Below, piece by piece: positions 34,231-42,819 of a stretch of DNA of 64,000 nt (position 1 is its first letter; each line of letters opens with the position of its first letter). Source of the DNA: Actinoalloteichus hymeniacidonis (lineage in GTDB: Bacteria > Actinomycetota > Actinomycetes > Mycobacteriales > Pseudonocardiaceae); assembly GCF_014203365.1 (NCBI RefSeq), contig NZ_JACHIS010000001.1, positions 1,922,001 to 1,986,000 on the forward strand, written 5' to 3'. Below the pieces are notes generated by a model that did no database searches, was not told the DNA's origin, and worked only from the letters and a program-made list of their open reading frames with translations. Both the position numbers and the translations under genes were made by a program.

Positions 34231-35226
34231 CTAGCGACCGCCGTACTCCGAGCGCAACGCGGGCAACAACCGGTCCTGGGCGAAGGGGAAGAACTCCCGC
34301 TGATGCCCACCGCCGATCTGCACGAGCGCGACATCGGTGAACCCCGCATCGGCGAACGGCCGGATCGCCTCGACGACCGCGTCGACATCGTCGCCGCAGG
34401 GAATCGAACTCGCGACGTCCTCGAGCCGGGCGAACTGACTGGCCGCCGCGAACGCGGTCGTGGACGGCAGCTCGGAGTTGACCTTCCAGCCACCCGCGAA
34501 CCACCGCATCTGCTGATGTGCTCGTTCGATCGCGGCCTGCCGGTCGGTGTCGTAGCAGATCGGCAGTTGACCGATCTTGCGGCTGCGGCCCTGCCGCGTC
34601 GACCCCGTCTTGCGGGCGGCATCCCACTCCGAGACCAGCTCTGCCTTCGGTTCCGTCGCGATGAGGTGATCCACCAGACCGGAGAATCGCCGCACCGACT
34701 GTGAACCGGACACGGCCACCCCGATCGGCACCCGCTGTTCGGGCAGGTCCCACAACTTCGCCGAGTCCACTTGGAAATGCTCGCCGTGGTGGTTGACGTA
34801 TCCGCCGTCGAAGAGCCGGTTGATGATCTGCAACGCCTCGTCGAGCATGGCGTGCCGGACGTTCACCGGCGGCCAGCCCTCGGCCACGATGTGCTCGTTG
34901 AGGTTCTCCCCGGCACCGACGCCCAGGGTGAAGCGGCCACCGGAGAGCAACTGCATGGTGGCGGCCTTCTGCGCCACCACCGCCGGGTGATAGCGGATGA
35001 TCGGACAGGTCACGTAGGTCATGAGTTCCATGCGCTGCGTCGCGTGTGCGACCGCTCCGAGCACACTCCAGCAGTAGGAGGCGTGCCCCTGCGCGTCCAG
35101 CCACGGCGAATAGTGGTCGCTGGAGACGGCGAAATCGAAGCCGACCGCCTCGGCAGCGACGGCGTCGGAGACCAATTGCTGCGGCGGGGCCTGCTCGGTG
35201 AACAGCGTGTATCCGAAGGAGATCAT
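34231..35226 (-). CDS. LLM-class F420-dependent oxidoreductase (TIGR03557-like)
   Basis: Luciferase-like TIM-barrel enzyme of 331 aa similar to F420-dependent glucose-6-phosphate dehydrogenases. Features include FDFAVSSDHYSPWLDAQGH near residue 30, the CPIIRYHPAVVAQKAAT strand-helix, and LGVGAGENLNEHI, the F420 diphosphate-binding region. The ATG at 35226 starts exactly at the conserved ISFGYTLFTEQ. It forms a same-strand pair with the PPOX-class gene. The substrate could be an alcohol, sugar phosphate or an imine; the sequence does not decide. Confidence 0.9.
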   Translation of the reverse strand: MISFGYTLFTEQAPPQQLVSDAVAAEAVGFDFAVSSDHYSPWLDAQGHASYCWSVLGAVAHATQRMELMTYVTCPIIRYHPAVVAQKAATMQLLSGGRFTLGVGAGENLNEHIVAEGWPPVNVRHAMLDEALQIINRLFDGGYVNHHGEHFQVDSAKLWDLPEQRVPIGVAVSGSQSVRRFSGLVDHLIATEPKAELVSEWDAARKTGSTRQGRSRKIGQLPICYDTDRQAAIERAHQQMRWFAGGWKVNSELPSTTAFAAASQFARLEDVASSIPCGDDVDAVVEAIRPFADAGFTDVALVQIGGGHQREFFPFAQDRLLPALRSEYGGR

Positions 35227-35395
35227 GAGCGCAACGATCACATGCGGTGTTCCGTTCCGCACGGTGAGTATGCGCTGCTGAGTGACCGGTCGAGGGCGCC
35301 GATTCCGGATCCTGCCGACCCGTCTGCTTCGTCCGTGTCGGACCTCACAGGCCCCCTGGCGGTCGCTTGTGCTTGCCGGTGCACTCCGCTAGGCA

Positions 35396-37042
35396 ATGTG
35401 GGTGACGGGCTTATTGCTGGGACCGGTGCTGCGTTACGCGGACGCCGACTCCGCCACCGTGTGGGTGGAGACCGATGGACCCTGTGAGGTCGAGGTGCTG
35501 GACACCACGACGCCGACCTTCCACGTGGGTGGCCATCATTACGCGCTGGTGGTGATCCGGGGACTGACGCCCGGCACCTCGACGCCGTACGAGGTGCGGC
35601 TCGACGGGGAGGTGGCCTGGCCGCCGCCCGACTCCGCATTGCCGCCGAGCCGGATCAGCACGCTCGCCGAGAAGCCGGAGCACTTCACCCTCGTCTTCGG
35701 CTCCTGCCAGCACCCCCGCGTCGACCCGGAGGGGCAGCCCGACACCCTGGGCCCGCACGCCCTCGCCGCGTACGCCCAACGGATGGCGACGCAGCCCGTG
35801 GAGCAATGGCCCGACGCGCTGCTGTTACTCGGCGACCAGGTCTACGCCGACGAGACCAGCCCGGCGACCAGGGAATGGCTGGCCACCCGCCGGGATCTCG
35901 ACGTCGCCCCCGGTGCCGAGGTCGCCGACTTCGAGGAGTACACCCACCTGTATCGCGAGGCGTGGTCGGGCGAGCTGATCCGCTGGTTGATGGCCACCGT
36001 CCCCACCGCGATGATCTTCGACGACCACGACGTCCGCGACGACTGGAACACCTCGGCGGCCTGGCGCCGCGAGATGGCCGCGACCGACTGGTGGCGCACC
36101 CGCATCCGAGGCGGGCTGGCCTCCTACTGGATCTACCAGCACCTCGGCAACCTGCGCCCCGTCGACCTCGATGAGGACAAGATCTACGCGGCGGTACTGC
36201 GCTCCGGTCGAGACGGCGATGCCCTCGAACTCCTGGAGGACTTCGCCGAATGGGCCGACTCGGAGGCCGACGGTGAGGAGACCTACCGCTGGAGCTACCG
36301 GCGCGACTACGGGCCCGTGCGGCTGATGGTGATCGACAACCGGGCGGGCCGAGTGGTCACCGAGAGCAGCCGCACCATGGTCGGGGACGAGGAGTTCGCC
36401 TGGATCGAACGCAACGCCGTCGGCGCACCCGACCACGTCGAGCACCTGTTCATCGCCAGCACGCTGCCGTGGTTGCTGCCGCCCGCGATCAGCGATCTGG
36501 AATCGCACAACGAGGTCGCCGCGGCCAGACCCGGCAAGCGTGGCGAGCGCGCGGAACGCCTCCGACAGGGCCTGGATCTGGAGCATTGGGCCGCCTTCCG
36601 GCAATCCTTCGACCGGCTCGCCGCTCTGCTGTTGCGCTCGGTGCGCAGCGGAACGGCCACCGCCTCGGTGCTCTCCGGCGACGTCCACCACAGCTACCTG
36701 GCCAAGGCGCGGTACCCGGACGAGCCGAATGCCCCGATCTACCAACTCACCTGCTCGCCGCTGCACAACGCCGCGCCGCAGAAGCTGCGCTGGGCGTTCC
36801 AGGCCTCGTGGTGGCCGCTGCTGCGCCGACTCACCAGGGCGGCCGCGCGCCGGGCCGGTGTGACCGATCCGCCGCTGGACTGGCGGCGACTCGCGGGGCC
36901 GTACTTCGGCAATGAGATCGCCACCCTCTCCATCCGAGGCAGCCACGCCGATATCGCCTTCGAGCAGGCCGTGCAGGCCGACCGGCGATTGGGACTGCGC
37001 ACCATGGTCCGGCGGGCGCTGACCGAGAACCGAACCTCATAA
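35396..37042 (+). CDS. PhoD-like alkaline phosphatase/metallophosphoesterase
   Basis: Calcineurin-like metallophosphoesterase of the PhoD type, 548 aa. The N-terminal domain (residues 1-90) resembles the beta-sandwich of PhoD proteins, followed by metal-binding motifs GDQVYADE, FDDHDVRDDW and SGDVHHSYLAK, which give the Asp, Asn/Asp and His ligands. No Tat or Sec signal is seen at the N-terminus, unlike secreted PhoD, so it may act inside the cell on phosphodiesters. ATG at 35396. A stem-loop follows the stop. Confidence 0.88.
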   Translation: MWVTGLLLGPVLRYADADSATVWVETDGPCEVEVLDTTTPTFHVGGHHYALVVIRGLTPGTSTPYEVRLDGEVAWPPPDSALPPSRISTLAEKPEHFTLVFGSCQHPRVDPEGQPDTLGPHALAAYAQRMATQPVEQWPDALLLLGDQVYADETSPATREWLATRRDLDVAPGAEVADFEEYTHLYREAWSGELIRWLMATVPTAMIFDDHDVRDDWNTSAAWRREMAATDWWRTRIRGGLASYWIYQHLGNLRPVDLDEDKIYAAVLRSGRDGDALELLEDFAEWADSEADGEETYRWSYRRDYGPVRLMVIDNRAGRVVTESSRTMVGDEEFAWIERNAVGAPDHVEHLFIASTLPWLLPPAISDLESHNEVAAARPGKRGERAERLRQGLDLEHWAAFRQSFDRLAALLLRSVRSGTATASVLSGDVHHSYLAKARYPDEPNAPIYQLTCSPLHNAAPQKLRWAFQASWWPLLRRLTRAAARRAGVTDPPLDWRRLAGPYFGNEIATLSIRGSHADIAFEQAVQADRRLGLRTMVRRALTENRTS

Positions 37043-37050
37043 TCCGCGGG

Positions 37051-37081
37051 CGAAACCAGACGGCAGCTGTCAGGTTTCGCT
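37051..37081. terminator. stem-loop after the PhoD-like gene
   Basis: GCGAAACC and GGTTTCGC form a perfect 8-bp stem around a 15-base loop that has some inner symmetry of its own. It lies nine bases after the stop and 52 bases before the SDR gene, so it may end the first transcript or act as an operator for the second. No T run. Confidence 0.5.
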
Positions 37082-37132
37082 GTCAGTCTCCAGCACGTTG
37101 GCGAATGCATCGACGTGAGGGAGAGGACAGAA

Positions 37133-38008
37133 GTGTCATTGCGGGACACGATCGCGGTCGTCACCGGAGCGAGCCGGGGCGTGGGTCGGGGAATCGCCGA
37201 GGTGCTCGGCGCCCAGGGCGCCACCGTCTACGTCACCGGCCGTTCCAGCCGCGCCACCGGCAGCCCGACCGGCAGACCCGAGACGATCGAGGAGACGGCC
37301 GAACGAGTCACGGCGCAGGGCGGCACCGGTATCGCGGTGCGCTGTGATCACACCGATGCCGACCAGGTGCGGGCGTTGTTCGACCGGGTGCGCGCCGAGG
37401 CGGGCAGGCTGGATGTCCTGGTGTCCAACGCCTGGGGCGGCTACGAGGCCATCGGCGACGGGGCCGAGGAAGAGGGCGTCGCCGACACGGCGATCTGGGA
37501 GGGCGCTCTTGCCCGGCTCGACCTGATGCTGACGGCGGGGCTACGAGCGCACATCCTCACCGCCCAGTTCGGCGCCCGACTGTTGGCCGATACGGGCGAC
37601 GGACTGCTGGCGTTGACGACCTGGGCCGTCGGCCCCGAGTACTACGGCCAGCTGTATTACGACGTCGTGAAGACGGCGATCAACCGCATGCCGCTGGGCC
37701 TGGCCGCGGATCTGCGGCCCTCCGGCGGCACTGCGGTGGCGGTGTCGCCGGGCTGGACCCAGACCGAGGGCATGCCGGAATTCGCCCGGCCCTACACGGA
37801 GTCGCCCGCCTTCGTGGGCCGTGCCATCGCGGCGCTGGCCGCCGACCGAGGGCGCGACCGGCATTCGGGACAGCTGCGTACCGTGGTCGAACTCGCCGCC
37901 GAGTACGGCTTCACCGATGTCGACGGCCGGGCGAGCAGCCCGTTCTGGGACGCGTTCGCCGAAGGGCGTGACCTGCCGAAGGAGCTTACGAACGGTACAG
38001 CCGACTGA
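37133..38008 (+). CDS. short-chain dehydrogenase/reductase
   Basis: Classical SDR of 291 aa. The cofactor motif is TGASRGVGRGIA near the N-terminus, VLVSNAWGGYE replaces the usual NNAG, and the catalytic Tyr-Lys pair is in YYDVVKTAINRM, 14 residues after TTWAVGPEY. It resembles the DHRS1-like group of SDRs. The GTG at 37133 follows GAGAGG and begins just before the conserved strand. Its 3' end overlaps the convergent WYL gene by 23 bases. Substrate unknown. Confidence 0.9.
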   Translation: MSLRDTIAVVTGASRGVGRGIAEVLGAQGATVYVTGRSSRATGSPTGRPETIEETAERVTAQGGTGIAVRCDHTDADQVRALFDRVRAEAGRLDVLVSNAWGGYEAIGDGAEEEGVADTAIWEGALARLDLMLTAGLRAHILTAQFGARLLADTGDGLLALTTWAVGPEYYGQLYYDVVKTAINRMPLGLAADLRPSGGTAVAVSPGWTQTEGMPEFARPYTESPAFVGRAIAALAADRGRDRHSGQLRTVVELAAEYGFTDVDGRASSPFWDAFAEGRDLPKELTNGTAD

Positions 38009-38954
38009 GTCGTTCGGCGGCCTCGGCCAGGCCGGCGCGAATCTCCGGTGGGTCGAGTACCTCCGCCTCGGGGCCCAGTCCGTACAGGATGTCGATCCCG
38101 ATCTCGATGGACTCGACGGGCACGGTCACCGTCCGCAGACCGTGCTCGTCGGGTTCTCCCGCCTCGGCCAGGGCCTTCTTGGAGGCCGTCGGGTCCATCA
38201 CCTTCGGCAGGGATCTCGCCCCGGCGGCCGTGATCCGCAGGGTCACCGGGATCGTGAGCATCTGCCGGACGAACTCGGCCGACCTGTTCCGCCAGAACTC
38301 GCCGAGGTCGAAGGAGTCGTCCCGAACGAACCGCGTCGGCAGCGGTTCGACCCGGACGAACCGGTCCACCCGGTAGACGCGGTGATCCGCCGCGACCCGC
38401 GCCACCAGGTACCAGACGCCGTTCTTCAACACCAGGGCGAGCGGGGCCAGTTCCCGCTCGACCTGGCGATCGGACCGCAGGTAACCACCGACCACCAGCT
38501 GGTCCTGCCAGACAGCCTTGGCCAGCTCGCCGAGCAACGGCGGGGCGGTCGACTCGTCGAACCAGCGCGGCGCGTCCAGATGAAACCGACGTGCCGCGTC
38601 GTCGGCGGCGTCCCGCAACGCGGCAGGCAGGGCCGCGGACACCTTGCGCCGAGCGCTCCCCGCCTGATCGCCCAGCCCCAGTTCGTCCAGCGTGCGACCC
38701 AGCCCGGAGAGGAACAGGGCCTGTGCCTCGACCGAGTCCAATCCGGTGAGCCTGGTCTGATAGCCGCCCAACAGGCGGTAGCCACCCGAGGCGCCCCGGT
38801 CGGCGTACACCGGGATCCCGGCGGCGTTGAGCGCGAGGACGTCCCGATAGACGGTGCGCTCCGAGACCTCCAATTCGGCGGCCAGCTCGCCCGCCGTCAT
38901 CCGCGACCTGGCCTGGAGTAGCAAGACCAGTGAGATCAGCCGTGCCGCGCGCAT
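37986..38954 (-). CDS. WYL-domain transcriptional regulator
   Basis: Regulator of 322 aa with an N-terminal winged helix of HTH_11 type (SLVLLLQARSRMTAGELAAELEVSERTVYRD) and a central WYL domain (residues about 140-220; KNGVWYLVARV and DRFVRVEPLP are the typical strands), then the WCX C-terminal extension. WYL proteins bind ligands, sometimes nucleotides or single-stranded DNA, to control transcription. Its gene ends within the SDR gene, and the two may form a regulator-target pair. The ATG at 38954 is the only good start. Confidence 0.93.
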   Translation of the reverse strand: MRAARLISLVLLLQARSRMTAGELAAELEVSERTVYRDVLALNAAGIPVYADRGASGGYRLLGGYQTRLTGLDSVEAQALFLSGLGRTLDELGLGDQAGSARRKVSAALPAALRDAADDAARRFHLDAPRWFDESTAPPLLGELAKAVWQDQLVVGGYLRSDRQVERELAPLALVLKNGVWYLVARVAADHRVYRVDRFVRVEPLPTRFVRDDSFDLGEFWRNRSAEFVRQMLTIPVTLRITAAGARSLPKVMDPTASKKALAEAGEPDEHGLRTVTVPVESIEIGIDILYGLGPEAEVLDPPEIRAGLAEAAERLSRLYRS

Positions 38955-39103
38955 GAGGACTCCCGGTGATCACCCTGCGGCCCTCGGCGGGTGCGGGACC
39001 GCCTGGGCCGTTCGACCGGCCACGGCCGCCACCCGGCCGGGCAGGCCCAAGACGGTACGCAACGCCCCCGACAGACGTGGGTCCGTCGGGTGCGCTGTGT
39101 CCG

Positions 39104-39880
39104 CTACTCCGGCCGCACCTCGGCGGCCCGCTCGATCGGGTAGGTGGTGAGCCTGCCGCACATGCCCAGCCTGCGATCCTCGCCGGGCACGATCCGGCGG
39201 ATCTCCGCCGCCGCCAGCCGCGAGACGTCGCCCGCTTGCAGCGCCGTCAACTGCTCCCCGGTGCGCTCGGCCTCGGCCAGCGCGCCCGCCTGCCAGCGTT
39301 CCCGCCAGCCGGCGAGTTTGTCCCCCACCAGGGTCAGCGCCTGCTGGTGGAAGCGGCGCAGTGCGTCCTCGTTGCCCGCCGCGGACTCCGCGCGCAGCGC
39401 GCCGAAACCCTCGATCGCCAGGTCGCGGCGGGCTCGGGCGGCAGCCTCGGCGGCGGCCTGCCCGGCGACCGCCGGATCGGGCAGCGTAGCGGCCTCGGCG
39501 TAGGCGGCCGGATCGTCGAGGATCTCGGTCGGGAAGGTGAACACCGCGTCGCCGGCCTCGGGCAGCCCGTTGTTCTGCATGACGACCACGATGCGCAGGC
39601 CGTCCCGATTGATCAGTCGGTGGATGGTGCCGGGGGTGAACCACAGCGTGGTGCCCGCCCGCAGTTCGCTCTCCTGCGCGCCCGAGGCGGTCAATGTCTG
39701 GACCGCGCCGGTGCCCGCCACCACCACGTAGGCCTCGGTGCAGGTGAGGTGCATGTGCGGCGAGCCGCCGTGGCTGTCGTCGGCGGTCGGCCAGTCGTAG
39801 ACCTCCAACTGCGACACCCCGACGCCGCCGGGCAGCAGCAGCGCGTCTCCATCCCGATACGGACTCGATTCGGCGGCCAC
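39104..39880 (-). CDS. cupin-domain protein of a sugar-catabolism operon
   Basis: Protein of 258 aa with a cupin barrel in the first half. The metal-binding triad is in HMHLTCTEAYVVV (two His and Glu) and the last His is in TPGTIHRLINRDG. The second half is helical and rich in Ala. The GTG at 39880 has GAGGAG six bases upstream. Third and last gene of the operon with the Gfo/Idh/MocA and DUF6807 genes, where cupins usually act as sugar or sugar-acid isomerases or as hydroxylases. The exact reaction is unknown. Confidence 0.8.
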   Translation of the reverse strand: MAAESSPYRDGDALLLPGGVGVSQLEVYDWPTADDSHGGSPHMHLTCTEAYVVVAGTGAVQTLTASGAQESELRAGTTLWFTPGTIHRLINRDGLRIVVVMQNNGLPEAGDAVFTFPTEILDDPAAYAEAATLPDPAVAGQAAAEAAARARRDLAIEGFGALRAESAAGNEDALRRFHQQALTLVGDKLAGWRERWQAGALAEAERTGEQLTALQAGDVSRLAAAEIRRIVPGEDRRLGMCGRLTTYPIERAAEVRPE

Positions 39881-39962
39881 GTTCGTCTCCTCACGGTTGG
39901 ATTCGGTTGCCTGGACGTTCGTCGGCTCAGCTCGGTTCGCGGGGCGAGGTCGATGGGCGGGG

Positions 39963-40871
39963 TCAGTCCCAGCTTCGGTCGGCCAGGGTGCTGGTGATGC
40001 GCTCTTGCGGCCAGTCGCCGATACCCACCACCATGCGGTATTCCCGGTCCAGGACCTCCCCGGGTGCCAGGATCAGCTCCTCGTGGAAGGCCCAACTGGG
40101 ATTGACCACCGCGAACGGGTCGTTGCGAACGAACCAGTGCGCCGGACGCACCGCGTTGCGCGGGCCCTCCTGGAACACCACGGTCGAATGCCGGTCGACC
40201 TCGTCGTGCTCGCCGATGTACGCCACCCAGTCGGCAGGCTGCCCCATCAGGCTGCTCGCGTCGTGCCCGTGCGGGGTGCGCACCGTCCCGTCGCGGAACG
40301 CGCGAGGACCACGCCAGGCCAGGCCGGTGTAGCCGGCCATCTCGCGGCCCTCGGTGGTGGGGCTGCCGAACCGGAGTTCCTCGCCGCGCACGTTCGTGAT
40401 CGCGCTGTGCCAGGTCAACGTCCAGGAATCGTCGTCGAGATCGACGTCGTGCACGGCGATCCGACGCACCTCCTCGGCCCAGACCTCGTCGCCGGAGCTG
40501 ATCCAGGTCAGCCGTTCGACGATGTCCAGCCGATCGCAGCGTGCGTCGACGAGGTCGAAGCCGTCGTGGCGCATCCGGCCGATGTTGTCCTTGACGACGT
40601 AGCCCTCGTCGCGGACATAGCTGACCCCGCCCCAGAAGTTGTCGCCGGAGACGTGGGACGCGGTGAGCTGTAGGCCCTTGTGCCAGCGGTGATCATTGGG
40701 CCGGTAGTCGGTCACCACGTCGCCCGCCAGCGTCCGTAGGGGATGGCAGTACGGCTTGGGCGATTCGAAGGCGATGGGGTCCGGGCGGTAGACGTAGGAG
40801 AGGATCTCCACCCCGGCCGCGTCGACCACGATCTCGGTACCCAACTCGTGTCGTACGTGCAGGATCCCCAC
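39963..40871 (-). CDS. DUF6807 (PmoA-like) family protein
   Basis: Protein of 302 aa from a family found in carbohydrate operons and annotated as PmoA-related or DUF6807. Conserved features include the start HELGTEIVVDAAGVEILSYVYRPD, YCHPLRTLAGDVVTDYRPNDHRWHKGL with several His, and GRMRHDGF. The fold is a beta-sandwich like galactose mutarotase, and the clustered His point to sugar binding. GTG start at 40871 after AAGGAAC. It is between the dehydrogenase and cupin genes. No signal peptide. Confidence 0.75.
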   Translation of the reverse strand: MGILHVRHELGTEIVVDAAGVEILSYVYRPDPIAFESPKPYCHPLRTLAGDVVTDYRPNDHRWHKGLQLTASHVSGDNFWGGVSYVRDEGYVVKDNIGRMRHDGFDLVDARCDRLDIVERLTWISSGDEVWAEEVRRIAVHDVDLDDDSWTLTWHSAITNVRGEELRFGSPTTEGREMAGYTGLAWRGPRAFRDGTVRTPHGHDASSLMGQPADWVAYIGEHDEVDRHSTVVFQEGPRNAVRPAHWFVRNDPFAVVNPSWAFHEELILAPGEVLDREYRMVVGIGDWPQERITSTLADRSWD

Positions 40872-40920
40872 GTTCGTTCCTTCCTGTCCTGGCGTCGTCG
40901 ATTCGGCGAAGCGGGGTGTC

Positions 40921-42009
40921 TCAGGGTTGCTCGGCAGGCGCCGAGGGGAAGCTCCAGTCGGTGCGGCCGCCGCTGGGATCGGTGTAGAACGGGTCGCCCG
41001 CGACGATCTCGCCCGCGAAGACCGGCCTGCCGGTCACCGCGGCCTTGTACATCGCACTGGTGAATTCGAGGCTGGAACGGCCATCGGCGCCACTGCACCT
41101 CGGCCGTCGGCCTGCCCGCATGTCGGCGAGCAGGCTGGCCAGCTGTCCGGCGTGGGAGCCGGTCTCGTCGGTTGCGGGTTCGCCCCACTCGGCGACGCGC
41201 TCGGCGGTGACATGCTTGGCAGGGGTGTACGTCCAGTCGGCGTTGGTATAGCCGTACACATGGGACAGTTCCACGGTCGCCTCGGTCAGGTCGACGCGGA
41301 TCTTGCTGGCCTGCTGCGGAGACAGCACGCTGTTGACCACCGAGCCCATCGCGCCGGAGGAGAACCGGACCAGCGCGGTGGAGACGTCCTCGGTCTCGAC
41401 ATCGCGGGCGAGCCTGCCGGCCATCGCCCGCACCTCGACCCAGTCGTCCATCAGATCCAACAGCAGGTCCACCTGGTGAATGCCGTGTCCCATCGCGGGA
41501 CCGCCGCCCTCGGTGTCCCACCTGCCGCGCCAGGGCACGGCGTAGTAGGCGTCGTCGCGGAACCAGGTCGTCTGACACAGCGCGACGTACGGGGTGCCGA
41601 GGGTTCCTTGGGAGATCAGTGCCTTGGCGTGTTCGGCGCCGGAACCGAAGCGGTGTTGGAAGACGAAGGCCGCGTAGGGTCCCGCCTCGCCCTCGGCGGC
41701 GGTGATCTCGTCGTATTCGGCCAGCGAGCGGCAGGGCGGTTTCTCGCATAACACCCAGGCGCCCGCACGCAGCGCCGCGATCGACTGATCGCGGTGCAGC
41801 GCCGGGGGAGTGCAGACCACCACGAGGTCGGGCGATTCGTTGTCGAGCATGGTCTGGACGTCGGTGTAGGACTGCGGGATCCGCCACTTCGCCGCGCACT
41901 CGCGGGCGCGTTCGACGTCGATGTCCACGGCGGCGACGACCGCCACATCGGGGGCCGCGTCGAGGGCGGGCAGATGCCTGCCGTCCGCGATCCCTCCGGT
42001 GCCGACCAC
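40921..42009 (-). CDS. Gfo/Idh/MocA family oxidoreductase
   Basis: NAD(P)-dependent sugar dehydrogenase, 362 aa from the nearest ordinary start. The Rossmann motif VVGTGGIADGRHLPAL, CEKPPCRSLAEYD with the catalytic Lys of the EKP motif, and GPAMGHGIHQVDLLLDLM with its active-site His are all present. The GTG at 42009 would remove the first beta strand; upstream in frame the codons read I-R-V-A, and an AGGA element stands nine bases before an ATC at 42019-42021, so the true start may be a rare ATC. It is the first gene of an operon with DUF6807 and cupin genes and oxidises an unknown sugar or inositol derivative. Its promoter has a LacI-type operator. Confidence 0.88.
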   Translation of the reverse strand: MVGTGGIADGRHLPALDAAPDVAVVAAVDIDVERARECAAKWRIPQSYTDVQTMLDNESPDLVVVCTPPALHRDQSIAALRAGAWVLCEKPPCRSLAEYDEITAAEGEAGPYAAFVFQHRFGSGAEHAKALISQGTLGTPYVALCQTTWFRDDAYYAVPWRGRWDTEGGGPAMGHGIHQVDLLLDLMDDWVEVRAMAGRLARDVETEDVSTALVRFSSGAMGSVVNSVLSPQQASKIRVDLTEATVELSHVYGYTNADWTYTPAKHVTAERVAEWGEPATDETGSHAGQLASLLADMRAGRRPRCSGADGRSSLEFTSAMYKAAVTGRPVFAGEIVAGDPFYTDPSGGRTDWSFPSAPAEQP

Positions 42010-42111
42010 TGCGACACGGATGAGGTCTGTTCCTGGGCGGTACGTGGCGAACTCCTCGGTCAGCCGGGTCGAGCCCCCGGTGGCGGACGCGGATCGGTGC
42101 TGGCCCCCACT

Positions 42112-42130
42112 GTGGGAAACCGCTTTCCAC
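42112..42130. promoter_or_regulatory. LacI/GalR-type operator before the sugar operon
   Basis: GTGGGAAACCGCTTTCCAC, with the core GGAAACC/GCTTTCC symmetric at 6 of 7 positions per side and a central CpG. This is the usual form of actinobacterial LacI-family operators. It lies about 90-100 bases before the Gfo/Idh/MocA gene. It differs from the GH3 operators at 26.05 kb, so another LacI protein is expected to bind it. Confidence 0.65.
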
Positions 42131-42819
42131 TCGCAACGTAACGGCTGGCCTGACCGGACTCAACGCCTGACTTCCAGCGGTCGGTGAGCTGGGCCCGATG
42201 CGGCCATGCCCGCCCGAGGGCATCAGGCGCCGTTCCGAGGAGGCTTCTCGTGGCGGACAGCGCCGCGAAGTGCCTTCCGGGTCGGGTATCCGAGCACGAG
42301 GGAAATGGTGTGACCGCACGTGCGCTTCCGTACCGGCGGCGTACCCCACTACCACCATGTAACAGTCGCCGACGAACACCCCCGTGAATACCACTTTGCC
42401 CGATCACGGAATGATTGCGACGTTTGTCGATATCAGTTCCGAACAAGCGCGCCGAGACATTCTTTCGGAAGGCGCTTTCTTGCCTGTTAGGTGGGCGTGT
42501 CGGTTCTCTCGGGTGGCTTCGCCGCGCGCCGCAACGCCGCCTGGCGACCGACCTCGTTATCGCCGCGTCGGCGTCGCCGAAACTCGGCCTGACGCGGATA
42601 AACGCCGTGGTTATCGGCCATCGCCAGCGCCGGGTATCACAGACAATCACCCGATTGAGTGGCAGTTGAGGCAGAATTTTGTGTTCTGAATCTGCCGTCG
42701 AGTACTTTTCGGAACCGCCGGACTTTCCGGCGTGAATCCGGTGTAACCCGGCGCGACTCGGTGGACCGTGCCAGGGGCAACGGGAAACGAAGTACGCCGG
42801 GCGGCGGGAGTCTGAAACA
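42131..42819. other. 689-base control region before the megasynthase operon, with a hairpin at 42716-42732
   Basis: No convincing gene. The stretch 42380-42720 is less GC-rich than its surroundings. A perfect hairpin, CGCCGGA-CTT-TCCGGCG, sits at 42716-42732, 88 bases before the first megasynthase start, and could be an operator or a leader structure. GATAA and TTATC flank about nine bases near 42597-42615. The region must hold the promoter for the 13-kb operon. Confidence 0.5.

Noticed and set aside
33767-35104. Longer version of the PPOX-class gene (445 codons).
   Set aside because: The additional part overlaps the F420 enzyme gene on the same strand and has shadow composition; the ATG at 34171 begins the conserved domain.
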